In this document: positions 54,364 through 61,682 of the stretch, piece after piece
Layout of the letters: every line of letters starts with the position of its first letter
Numbering within the stretch: position 1 is the first letter of the stretch
Assembly (NCBI RefSeq): GCF_035013165.1
Contig: NZ_JAYGJQ010000002.1
Span: 1,488,001 to 1,552,000, forward strand
Direction of reading: 5' to 3'
Source of the DNA: Bacteriovorax sp. PP10
Lineage (GTDB): Bacteria; Bdellovibrionota; Bacteriovoracia; Bacteriovoracales; Bacteriovoracaceae
DNA: 64,000 bases
Notes under the pieces: model-generated
Database searches by the model: none
What the model saw: the letters and a program-made list of their open reading frames with translations, nothing else
Told to the model about the DNA's origin: nothing
Made by a program: the position numbers and the translations under genes

Positions 54364-55623
54364 TTATTTATAAGACTTTTGTAGTTGTTCAATATGTGTT
54401 GCTTGTAATTTACCGTTTCTCGAGCACATGATGTTGTTCACGTCGACTTCATAGTAGACCATCGATTTTTCAGATGTGTCGTAGAATTCAAGATAACAAT
54501 CCTGAAAACCAATAACGTGTCCGTACTCGTGGCGAATGGTATATTTTTGATCTTTTGTTTCGATCGGGTATTCCGCTTCCATCGTAATTAAGTTACCACC
54601 TAATTCATTAACGTGAGCCGTGACACCTTCTTTGAATTCAATGCGAGGGTAGTTCGACATATTCTTTTTATAATCGATCACCAAATTGAAGCCGGCACCT
54701 TGCCATTCGTCTTCAATATTTTCTTTAAGCCACTTCTGAACGTCAGTGCGCTCAGGAGTTTGAAAAGGTGAATTCAAGATCGTACGATCAGCATTCCACT
54801 TAATTTCTGCGCGTGTTTTCTTTAAAGTAAAAAACAGGTCGTGCATACTCTGACCGTATTTTAGAAAGCGATTATAGAAGTTAAATAATTTGTTGGTTCC
54901 AACATATTTATCTAATTCAACTTTACAATCAGCAGGCCCGAAATCTCCATTCTTACAAAGTCCAAAAAGCCATCCGTAGTATTTCGCTTTATCTTCAGTT
55001 GAGAGAGTTGGATAAGAGTTTAATGTCTCTTCAAGGTTTGGAGTGTTCTTTAAAAAAGTAAATCCTCTAATGTCGTAAATTGCTTTATTGATGTACCAAG
55101 CTTTGTACTCGCGCTGACCGGCCCATCTGATTGTCGATGAGTAGATACGGTCAAGTGTTCTTAACGTAGTGACAAATTCTTCATCACTCACTGGTGGGTT
55201 AACTGATAGCTCTTGAGAGCTTGTCACAACATCAGTGATAAGAGGTGAGCTCTTTGCTAAGAAATCATTATAAGATTTCATAATAATTTCAGTGCTGCTC
55301 TTTATTGGATTATCCATTGGGATACCACCAGATGACCCAGGACTTGATAAATCAAGTTTTTGTCCAACTGGTCTTGCTGTATTAACAACTTCAATCCACT
55401 TGCTGGCCTTTTTACCAACTGCAAGAAGCATGGCAATTTGTTGGTCTTCAACTGACTCCGCACCTTTGTCACTGTCCTGAAGTTTTCTTTCAATTAATTT
55501 TTCAACTCGATAAATTTCAATCTTACTGAAGTGCCCGCCAACAGGGCCAATGTGAGGAGGTTCAGTGACAGCATGAGCGCTCGCTGAAATAACTAAAAGA
55601 GAGAGTAGTAGGGACTTAATCAT
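54364..55623 (-). CDS. Secreted putative metalloprotease (HEXXHXXGF)
   Basis: A signal peptide ends near SAHAVTE. The 419-residue product contains RHEYGHVIGFQDC near residue 370, a zinc-protease motif of the HEXXHXXG form. The earlier part is helical and unrecognised. Cysteines near 220 and 380-400 may form disulfides. It lies inside the run of aromatic-acid genes (eight bases after the thiolase stop), which is odd for a secreted enzyme; co-transcription would be an artefact of packing or serve protein-to-amino-acid use. Confidence 0.78.
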   Translation of the reverse strand: MIKSLLLSLLVISASAHAVTEPPHIGPVGGHFSKIEIYRVEKLIERKLQDSDKGAESVEDQQIAMLLAVGKKASKWIEVVNTARPVGQKLDLSSPGSSGGIPMDNPIKSSTEIIMKSYNDFLAKSSPLITDVVTSSQELSVNPPVSDEEFVTTLRTLDRIYSSTIRWAGQREYKAWYINKAIYDIRGFTFLKNTPNLEETLNSYPTLSTEDKAKYYGWLFGLCKNGDFGPADCKVELDKYVGTNKLFNFYNRFLKYGQSMHDLFFTLKKTRAEIKWNADRTILNSPFQTPERTDVQKWLKENIEDEWQGAGFNLVIDYKKNMSNYPRIEFKEGVTAHVNELGGNLITMEAEYPIETKDQKYTIRHEYGHVIGFQDCYLEFYDTSEKSMVYYEVDVNNIMCSRNGKLQATHIEQLQKSYK

Positions 55624-55631
55624 AAATAATC

Positions 55632-56828
55632 CTAAACGTTTTTAAAACTTACAGCGATCCCTTGGCCAACACCGATACACATTGCTGCCAGACCTTCTTT
55701 AATGTTCTTATTTTTCTTCATCTGATGAGCAAGAGTCGTCACGATTCTTGTTCCAGAACTTCCAAGAGCGTGACCGATAGCGATTGCTCCACCATTTAAG
55801 TTCACTTTACTTGGATCAAGTTCTAATCCTTTGATACATCCAATTGACTGAGCAGCGAATGCTTCGTTCAATTCAATTGCATCAAAATCAGAAATCTTTT
55901 TATTGTATCTTTGTAGAAGAGTTTTAACTGCTTCAACCGGCCCGATTCCCATAGTGTTCGGATGAACTCCACGAGTCGCTGCTCCTGTCACTTCCATCAT
56001 CGGAGTCAGGTTATGTTTTTTCATAAATTCTTCACTAACCATAAGAAGTCCAGAGGCCCCATCGTTCATCGGGCTTGAGTTTCCTGCAGTCACTGAACCA
56101 TCTTTTCTGAAGACTGGTTTTAATTTTGCCAGAGCTTCCATTGTTGAATCAGATCGAGGGCATTCGTCTTTTGCAAATACGAATGATTCTTTTTTTAACT
56201 CAACTGTAACCGGAAGGACTTCATCAGCGAAATCTCCTCTGTCCCAAGCAGCGATTGCTTTCTTGTGAGAGTTCACTGCAAATTGATCTTGCTCTTCGCG
56301 AGAGATTTTATAAAGGTTAGCTACTTCTTCCGCTGTTTCACCCATCGTAAATAATGGAAACATTTTTTCCATCTTAGGATTAGCAAATCTCCAACCTAGA
56401 GTTGTATCGAACATTTTTTGATCGCGTCCGAAAGCGTCTCCAGCTTTTGATAGAACGTAAGGAGCGCGAGTCATGCTTTCAGCTCCAGCGATGATTAAAC
56501 AATCAGCGATACCAGCTTGAATACGTCCGAATCCATCAATAACAGCGTCTAGGGAAGATCCACAAAGACGGTTGATCGTTGTTCCTGGAACAGCTAATGG
56601 AAGTCCGGATAAAATAACGGCCATGCGGGCAACGTTTCTATTGTCTTCACCAGCTTGGTTAGCACAACCAACGATGACGTCGTCAATTAACGTTGGATCA
56701 AAGTTGATATTGTTTTTGATGTCTGTAAAAACGTGCGCCAGAAGATCATCAACTCTAACTGTTGAAAGTTTTCCGTTTAGTTTTCCAATCGCAGTTCTTT
56801 TTGCATGAACGATAAATGTTCTTTTCAT
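55632..56828 (-). CDS. Acetyl-CoA acyltransferase (thiolase), PaaJ-like
   Basis: Thiolase cleaving 3-oxoacyl-CoA, in this context 3-oxoadipyl-CoA to succinyl-CoA and acetyl-CoA. The 398 residues have the acyl-acceptor Cys in NRLCGSSLDAV near 89, a late GGAIAIGHALGSSG with the catalytic His, and CIGVGQGIAV with the second Cys. Its ATGA start overlaps the stop of the upstream PaaH C-terminal gene. Confidence 0.92.
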   Translation of the reverse strand: MKRTFIVHAKRTAIGKLNGKLSTVRVDDLLAHVFTDIKNNINFDPTLIDDVIVGCANQAGEDNRNVARMAVILSGLPLAVPGTTINRLCGSSLDAVIDGFGRIQAGIADCLIIAGAESMTRAPYVLSKAGDAFGRDQKMFDTTLGWRFANPKMEKMFPLFTMGETAEEVANLYKISREEQDQFAVNSHKKAIAAWDRGDFADEVLPVTVELKKESFVFAKDECPRSDSTMEALAKLKPVFRKDGSVTAGNSSPMNDGASGLLMVSEEFMKKHNLTPMMEVTGAATRGVHPNTMGIGPVEAVKTLLQRYNKKISDFDAIELNEAFAAQSIGCIKGLELDPSKVNLNGGAIAIGHALGSSGTRIVTTLAHQMKKNKNIKEGLAAMCIGVGQGIAVSFKNV

Positions 56829-57484
56829 ATATATTTTCCTGTCAGTTTTAATGCTGTTGATATTCTGTAGCGAGGGTCTTCAGTGATTTCTGAGTATTCA
56901 GAAAGCAAATCGATGATATGTTTCAATCCAATTTTTTGTCCCCATTCAATAGGTCCCATTGGATAGTTCACACCGTTTTTCATAGCGAGGTCAATTGATT
57001 CAGGAGTCGCCAGGTTTTCACCAAGAGCGAAGTAGGCTTCGTTGACGATCATTGAAATAACTCTCGGGTAGTGAAAACCAAGTTTTAAATCCTGATGTTT
57101 AACGCCGGTTTTTCCAAGTTTCTTGAGAAAGTCTTCTATTTGTTTTTGTGCTTTTTCAGCAGGAGCGAAATACTCAACACTATTTGTAGGCGAGAAAAAT
57201 AAAAGAGAGATGGCCCCAGTGACTTTAGGAGTGTGTTTTAAAACCATTTCTCCCCAGCAGTGTGTCAGGTCGCTGATGATTTCTGCTTTCGTTGTTCTTG
57301 CCAGCTCTTTTAGAAAAACGATTTTAGCTTTCGTCTTTAAGAGAGTTAAGTCTACAACCAGATCGTAAGTTTCAAAGCTTGCTAGCGCATCTTTAGCATT
57401 GCGGGTTTCGTATTGAGTTTTTATCAATTCAAACATTGGATGAACGTCATCGATAATAACTAAAATATTTGGTTCATTATTCAT
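56825..57484 (-). CDS. C-terminal half of a split PaaH (3-hydroxyacyl-CoA dehydrogenase)
   Basis: The 219 residues match the second half of PaaH: a nucleotide-binding-like region without the GxGxxG motif, then the 3HCDH helical domain (MIVNEAYFALGENLATPESI, then GVNYPMGPIEWGQKIG). In PaaH of E. coli these are joined to the N-terminal half in one ~475-residue chain. Here the start ATG overlaps the N-terminal gene's stop by eight bases (ATGAATAA). The two products probably assemble. The longer frame from 57577 adds residues out of phase with the upstream gene and is rejected. Confidence 0.82.
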   Translation of the reverse strand: MNNEPNILVIIDDVHPMFELIKTQYETRNAKDALASFETYDLVVDLTLLKTKAKIVFLKELARTTKAEIISDLTHCWGEMVLKHTPKVTGAISLLFFSPTNSVEYFAPAEKAQKQIEDFLKKLGKTGVKHQDLKLGFHYPRVISMIVNEAYFALGENLATPESIDLAMKNGVNYPMGPIEWGQKIGLKHIIDLLSEYSEITEDPRYRISTALKLTGKYI

Positions 57485-58340
57485 AACTATAAAATCCTTT
57501 TTTAGTTTTTCTTCCATATCGCTTTCCATCAACCATCTCTTTTTGCAGACGGTGAGGTTTAAAGCGTGGTTCATCAAAAAAAGCTTTATAGACAGATTCA
57601 GTTACACTTAAGTTAACGTCGATTCCGATCAGGTCCATTAGTTCAAATGGCCCCATCTTAAATCCACCCACTTCACGCATAACCTTATCTACTTCTTTTA
57701 TTTTTTCTAAGTCATAAGTTTCAACCGCACGTAGAGACTCGCCATAAAAATTGCGGGCCACGCGGTTGACGATAAATCCTGGAGCATCATTGCACTCGCA
57801 GGCCACTTTTCCTTTTTGGTTAAACCAGGTAATCAACTCTGTTGAGATTGAACGGTCTGTTTCCAGTCCATTGATCACTTCAACTAGTTTCATGATTGTT
57901 GCCGGATTAAAAAAGTGCAGTCCTAAAAAGCGCTTCTGGCGGGCATCGCTTAAATCTTTCCCCAGTTCAGTAATAGGGAAAGACGACGTATTGGAAGCAA
58001 TGATTGCGTTGGGCTTCATCATTTCATCAAGTTTTCTAAAAAGATCTTTCTTAGCTTCCTTGTCTTCATAAATAGCTTCAACAATTAAATCTGCCTGTGG
58101 ATCAATTTCCGCCAGATGTTTCACCTGTAAGCGCGGTTTAAATTTCTCTACATCAGCAGACTGCAGTTTGCCTTTGGTCACGAGTGTATCAAGCTGATCA
58201 TAAATCTTAGCTTGCCCTGCTTGAGCAAACTCAAAGTTACTATCAACCATTTCTACAGTAAGTGACTGTTGCAGGAACCATTGGGCAATTCCTTGCCCCA
58301 TAGTTCCTGTTCCAATAACGACGACGCTTTTTATTTCCAT
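57477..58340 (-). CDS. 3-hydroxyacyl-CoA dehydrogenase, N-terminal half of PaaH
   Basis: Oxidises 3-hydroxyadipyl-CoA with NAD in phenylacetate breakdown. The 287 residues start with the Rossmann motif VVIGTGTMGQGIAQWF and contain LIVEAIYEDKEAKKDLF, ASNTSS and the first 3HCDH domain ending RYGRKTKKGFYSYE. This length is enough for a stand-alone 3-hydroxybutyryl-CoA dehydrogenase; the abutting second gene shows it is the first half of a PaaH-like pair. It starts 12 bp after paaA. Confidence 0.9.
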   Translation of the reverse strand: MEIKSVVVIGTGTMGQGIAQWFLQQSLTVEMVDSNFEFAQAGQAKIYDQLDTLVTKGKLQSADVEKFKPRLQVKHLAEIDPQADLIVEAIYEDKEAKKDLFRKLDEMMKPNAIIASNTSSFPITELGKDLSDARQKRFLGLHFFNPATIMKLVEVINGLETDRSISTELITWFNQKGKVACECNDAPGFIVNRVARNFYGESLRAVETYDLEKIKEVDKVMREVGGFKMGPFELMDLIGIDVNLSVTESVYKAFFDEPRFKPHRLQKEMVDGKRYGRKTKKGFYSYE

Positions 58341-58352
58341 TTAGTTTTCTTC

Positions 58353-59186
58353 TTAGTGTTTTTTGGCTTCTCTGACTGGTTGATCTTCTTCTCTGTACTC
58401 AGGGATTGTTAATCCTGCTTCTTCACACATTTCTTCGATTTCTTTAACGAATACCGCGCGGATTTCTCCGTTCGTTCTTTGTTTTAAACCAAGGTTAACG
58501 TAAAGGTCGTTTGAAGCACCTTGAGTTGAACCAAAAATGTTCATAACTCTTGGCCACCAAAGGTTAAGTCTTTCTTGAAGGAATTTCTTTTGCTCAGGAT
58601 CTTTTGACAGAAGGCGAACCCACTTATCTCCGTGAGCTAAGTGCATAACTTCTTCTTTGTAAATTCCTTCGATCGCTTTCTTCCATGGCATGTAGCTTGA
58701 GTTGAAAGTGTCTTGTAGTTGGTGACCAGCAGCTCTATCCATTAAAAAGTTGAATAGGATATAGTCAGTCCAGTACTTGATGTCGTAGTAAAAAATATTT
58801 ACACGGTAGTCGTCTTTTAATCTTTTGAAACCGATGTTGATTTGGTCTTCATCAAGTTTGTACCCAAGATCAGTCTTAGCGATGTGCTCAGTTGTGTTTT
58901 GTCCAAGTTCTTCAAGAAGCTTGTAAATAACTGAAGCGTGTCTCATTTCATCTTTAACCATTTGAGCAACTAAAACTTTCTCTTGAAGAGTTGGAGCTTT
59001 CTCAATGTATGGCATGTATCCAAGAGCTCCAGAGTATTCTGAATCTCCTTGCATCCATAAAAGGTTTAATAAATGCTTGCGGTAGAATGCCGGCATGTCA
59101 TCAGTTGCTTCGAAAGTTCTTCCGTCTTTGATTTCCTGGAAAAGTTTTAGCTCTTCTGGTGCGTACGAACGTGCTGTAGTTGTCAT
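58353..59186 (-). CDS. PaaA-like phenylacetyl-CoA epoxidase subunit
   Basis: A ferritin-like diiron protein of 277 residues resembling PaaA, the catalytic subunit that epoxidises the aromatic ring of phenylacetyl-CoA. The likely iron ligands are present: Glu in DSEYSG (near 55), DEMRH (near 84), Asp in LMDRAAG and EEVMH (near 195). PaaB, C, D and E, normally required, are not nearby. AAGGAG lies before the ATG. Other diiron oxygenases of this fold are possible, but the Paa neighbours support the assignment. Confidence 0.85.
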   Translation of the reverse strand: MTTTARSYAPEELKLFQEIKDGRTFEATDDMPAFYRKHLLNLLWMQGDSEYSGALGYMPYIEKAPTLQEKVLVAQMVKDEMRHASVIYKLLEELGQNTTEHIAKTDLGYKLDEDQINIGFKRLKDDYRVNIFYYDIKYWTDYILFNFLMDRAAGHQLQDTFNSSYMPWKKAIEGIYKEEVMHLAHGDKWVRLLSKDPEQKKFLQERLNLWWPRVMNIFGSTQGASNDLYVNLGLKQRTNGEIRAVFVKEIEEMCEEAGLTIPEYREEDQPVREAKKH

Positions 59187-59255
59187 AAATTCTCCTTAAA
59201 TATGCTAAGCGGATCTCTGGTTAAGTTGTTTATCTTTTTATTCATTCAAGCGAAG

Positions 59256-59284
59256 TAAAAATGCAGCTGCGGCTGCATTTTTTC
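59256..59284. terminator. Intrinsic terminator between paaG and paaA
   Basis: AAAAATGCAGC, TGCG, GCTGCATTTTTT: a seven-pair GC stem with A- and T-runs on each side. On the minus strand it stops paaFG transcription before paaA, so paaA and its followers need a separate promoter in the 70 bp before them. Confidence 0.75.
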
Positions 59285-59287
59285 CGC

Positions 59288-60076
59288 TTAGTTACCCGTA
59301 AACTGTGGTTGTCTTTTTTCTAAAAATGCCGTCAATCCTTCTTTGTAGTCTGAGCTATTTCCAAGGAAACGTTGAACGTGGGTTTCGCGCTCAATTGATT
59401 CGTTATAATTTGAATCAAGAGACGCTTTAATGTTTTTCTTAATCATCTCAGTTGAAAGAGGTGAGAGCTTATTAATGTTTTGAGCGTACTCATTGGCCTT
59501 TGCCAAAGGATCATCACTTAAAGCATTAACTAAACCAGCGGCATGTAGTTCTTCTGATGTAAGAGCTTCACCCATTAAGAAAAATTCCATGGTCTTCTGG
59601 TATCCAAGTGCACGTGAAAAGATATAAGTCGATCCAGCATCTGGAGCTAATCCAAGTTTGCTGAAAGCTCCTACAAATTTCACTGCGGGTTTACTTACAA
59701 TCAAATCGCAAGAAATCGCTACTGAAATACCGGCACCAGCGCAAACTCCATTAACCGCAGCGATCACGATTTTTTTTGAATCACGAATAGCTGTGACTAA
59801 CGGGTTCCATTCTGTTTGCAGAGTGTGACCTAAATCAATTGCATTATTTGAAGCTTGAACGCTTCTGTCGTTTAGATCCTGACCAGTACAAAATGCTTTT
59901 CCTTCGCCCGTTAAAATAATCGAGTGAACGTTAGGGCTTTTGTTGGCCTCGCGGATTGCCTGAACAATTTCCATCTTTGCTTCTGCATTTAGCGCATTGT
60001 AAAGCTCCGGACGATTCATAGTAATCGTCACAGTTCTGTTGTCTTCGACATATTTAATAAACTTAAATTGAGACAT
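59288..60076 (-). CDS. paaG: Enoyl-CoA hydratase/isomerase, PaaG-like
   Basis: PaaG isomerises the ring epoxide of phenylacetyl-CoA to an oxepin. The 262 residues of crotonase fold show FCTGQDLNDR near 65, CAGAGISVAISCD near 105 and GLAPDAGSTYI near 135, with Asp at the catalytic position as in PaaG rather than Glu. It lies two bases after paaF. The assignment depends on resemblance and context. Confidence 0.8.
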   Translation of the reverse strand: MSQFKFIKYVEDNRTVTITMNRPELYNALNAEAKMEIVQAIREANKSPNVHSIILTGEGKAFCTGQDLNDRSVQASNNAIDLGHTLQTEWNPLVTAIRDSKKIVIAAVNGVCAGAGISVAISCDLIVSKPAVKFVGAFSKLGLAPDAGSTYIFSRALGYQKTMEFFLMGEALTSEELHAAGLVNALSDDPLAKANEYAQNINKLSPLSTEMIKKNIKASLDSNYNESIERETHVQRFLGNSSDYKEGLTAFLEKRQPQFTGN

Positions 60077-60078
60077 GT

Positions 60079-60858
60079 TTAGTTTCCTTGATAGTTTGGA
60101 GAACGTTTTTCCATGAAAGCCTTCATTCCTTCTTTCTGATCAAGAGAAGAGAAAGTTAAATAGAAATTCCTACGTTCGAAATCCATTCCATCTTTTAAAG
60201 TCATTTCAAAAGATTTGTTAACAGCTTCTTTTGCCAGGCGAACAGCTACAGGAGCACGATCAGCAATTGTTTTAGCTAATTCAAATGTCTCTTGCAGAAG
60301 AGTCGGCGCAGGAACAACTTTTGCCACTAGTCCCCAGTCACATGCTGTATTGGCATCAATCATGTCACCAGTTAAAACCATCATCATCGCTTTTGATTTT
60401 CCAATCGCGCGAGTCAGGCGTTGTGTTCCACCGGCACCAGGGATCGTTCCGATTTTAATTTCCGGTTGAGAAAACTTCGCGTCGTCACCAGCAATAATTA
60501 AATCGCATGACATCGCCAGCTCACATCCACCACCAAGAGCAAATCCGTTAACGGCAGCAATGATTGGTTTTGTGATTAAACGTAACATTTCCCAAGTACG
60601 GAAACGGTTGTCGTTAATTTGATCGATAGGAGACGCTGTCACCATTTGGGCGATATCCGCACCAGCAGCAAACGCGCGCTCGTTACCAGTTAAGATAATC
60701 ACGCGGACACTTGGATTTTGATCCAGCTCCAGCATGCAATCAACCAGCTCGTTCATTAAATCAGTTGAAAGAGCGTTTAGAACTTTAGGACGGTTAAGTC
60801 TGACTAAAGCAATGTGCTCGTTATTTTTGTAAGGGTACTCTAGTAAAATGTTTTCCAT
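60079..60858 (-). CDS. paaF: Enoyl-CoA hydratase, PaaF-like
   Basis: PaaF hydrates the enoyl-CoA intermediate of phenylacetate breakdown. The 259 residues have the oxyanion-hole region FAAGADIAQM, the two catalytic glutamates in GGGCELAMSCD and GTIPGAGGTQRL near residues 115-140, and the ending MEKRSPNYQGN. Unlike PaaG next door, it has the full pair of Glu expected for hydration. It starts five bases after the small EthD-like gene. Confidence 0.82.
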   Translation of the reverse strand: MENILLEYPYKNNEHIALVRLNRPKVLNALSTDLMNELVDCMLELDQNPSVRVIILTGNERAFAAGADIAQMVTASPIDQINDNRFRTWEMLRLITKPIIAAVNGFALGGGCELAMSCDLIIAGDDAKFSQPEIKIGTIPGAGGTQRLTRAIGKSKAMMMVLTGDMIDANTACDWGLVAKVVPAPTLLQETFELAKTIADRAPVAVRLAKEAVNKSFEMTLKDGMDFERRNFYLTFSSLDQKEGMKAFMEKRSPNYQGN

Positions 60859-60863
60859 TTTTA

Positions 60864-61172
60864 TTAAACCTTAATTGTTTCTTCTTCAGCAAAGTGAACT
60901 GAAACGATGTCTTTGTAGTTTGTGAAAGCATCTTTTCCGCATGCCATGTTTTCTGGAGAACTCATTGCCGTTTTGAAATCTTCTTTTGAAGCAAATAAAA
61001 GGTCAGTGATTAAATGCAGGTCACTTGGACCACGAGGGCCACCAGTAATTTTTGTCACTCTGATTTCTTTTGTAAGAGGAACTTTTTTAACAAGTTCAGT
61101 ATGAGCTGCAAACCAATCAGCAAATGCATTAACGTCAGATGGAACTTTGTAAATCGCAGTCATTTTAAACAT
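60864..61172 (-). CDS. EthD-like small dimeric protein
   Basis: The 102-residue product fits the EthD domain (MTAIYKVPSDVNAFADWFAAHTELV, then a beta-strand with DLHLITDLLFAS), a dimeric alpha-beta barrel of uncertain role, often beside degradation genes. The ATG at 61172 has AAGGA upstream and is preferred to 61226. It is the first gene of the paaFG unit. A divergent DUF1304-type gene starts about 100 bp away. Confidence 0.75.
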   Translation of the reverse strand: MFKMTAIYKVPSDVNAFADWFAAHTELVKKVPLTKEIRVTKITGGPRGPSDLHLITDLLFASKEDFKTAMSSPENMACGKDAFTNYKDIVSVHFAEEETIKV

Positions 61173-61271
61173 GAGTTTTTCCTTGGTAATTTCATTAAAA
61201 AAGTTCCAAAATAGTAACATTAGCATTTTGTATTTAGCAAATAACGAAAGATAAATTTAAGAGGAAACTTT

Positions 61272-61628
61272 ATGAATATTTTGGCAAATGGATTCGTGGT
61301 TTTAGTTGCTGTCTTGCACCTATATTTTCTTTATCTGGAAATGTTCATGTGGACGAAGCCTTTGGGGATGAAAACTTTCAAAAATGACGCTGAGTTTGCA
61401 AAAAGAAGTGCGGTTTTAGCGGCTAACCAAGGATTATATAATGGTTTTCTTGCGGCCGGTCTTTTATGGTCGGTTTTTGCTCCAGAGCATATGGCATTGC
61501 CGTTAAAAATCTTTTTTCTAGATTGTGTCATCATTGCAAGCTTGTACGGATGGTATTCTGTAAATAAAAGAATCTTTTTTATCCAGGGAATACCTGCAAT
61601 CGTCGCACTGTTATTTTGCTTAATATGA
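61272..61628 (+). CDS. DUF1304-family membrane protein
   Basis: The 118 residues form about four membrane helices. The start MNILANGFVVLVAVLHLYFLYLEMFMW matches the DUF1304 family pattern, including the LEMFMW motif. The function is unknown. AAGAGGAAA precedes the ATG. It is divergent from the Paa genes; the large oxidoreductase follows on the same strand. Confidence 0.82.
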   Translation: MNILANGFVVLVAVLHLYFLYLEMFMWTKPLGMKTFKNDAEFAKRSAVLAANQGLYNGFLAAGLLWSVFAPEHMALPLKIFFLDCVIIASLYGWYSVNKRIFFIQGIPAIVALLFCLI

Positions 61629-61682
61629 ATTTTATGAGACTCTTTATTTCAAAAAATTAATTTAGAGTGAGCATAGATAAGA

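Noticed and set aside
57485-57577. Longer N-terminus for the PaaH C-terminal gene
   Set aside because: It lies in the coding region of the N-terminal half in another frame and has no similarity to the family.
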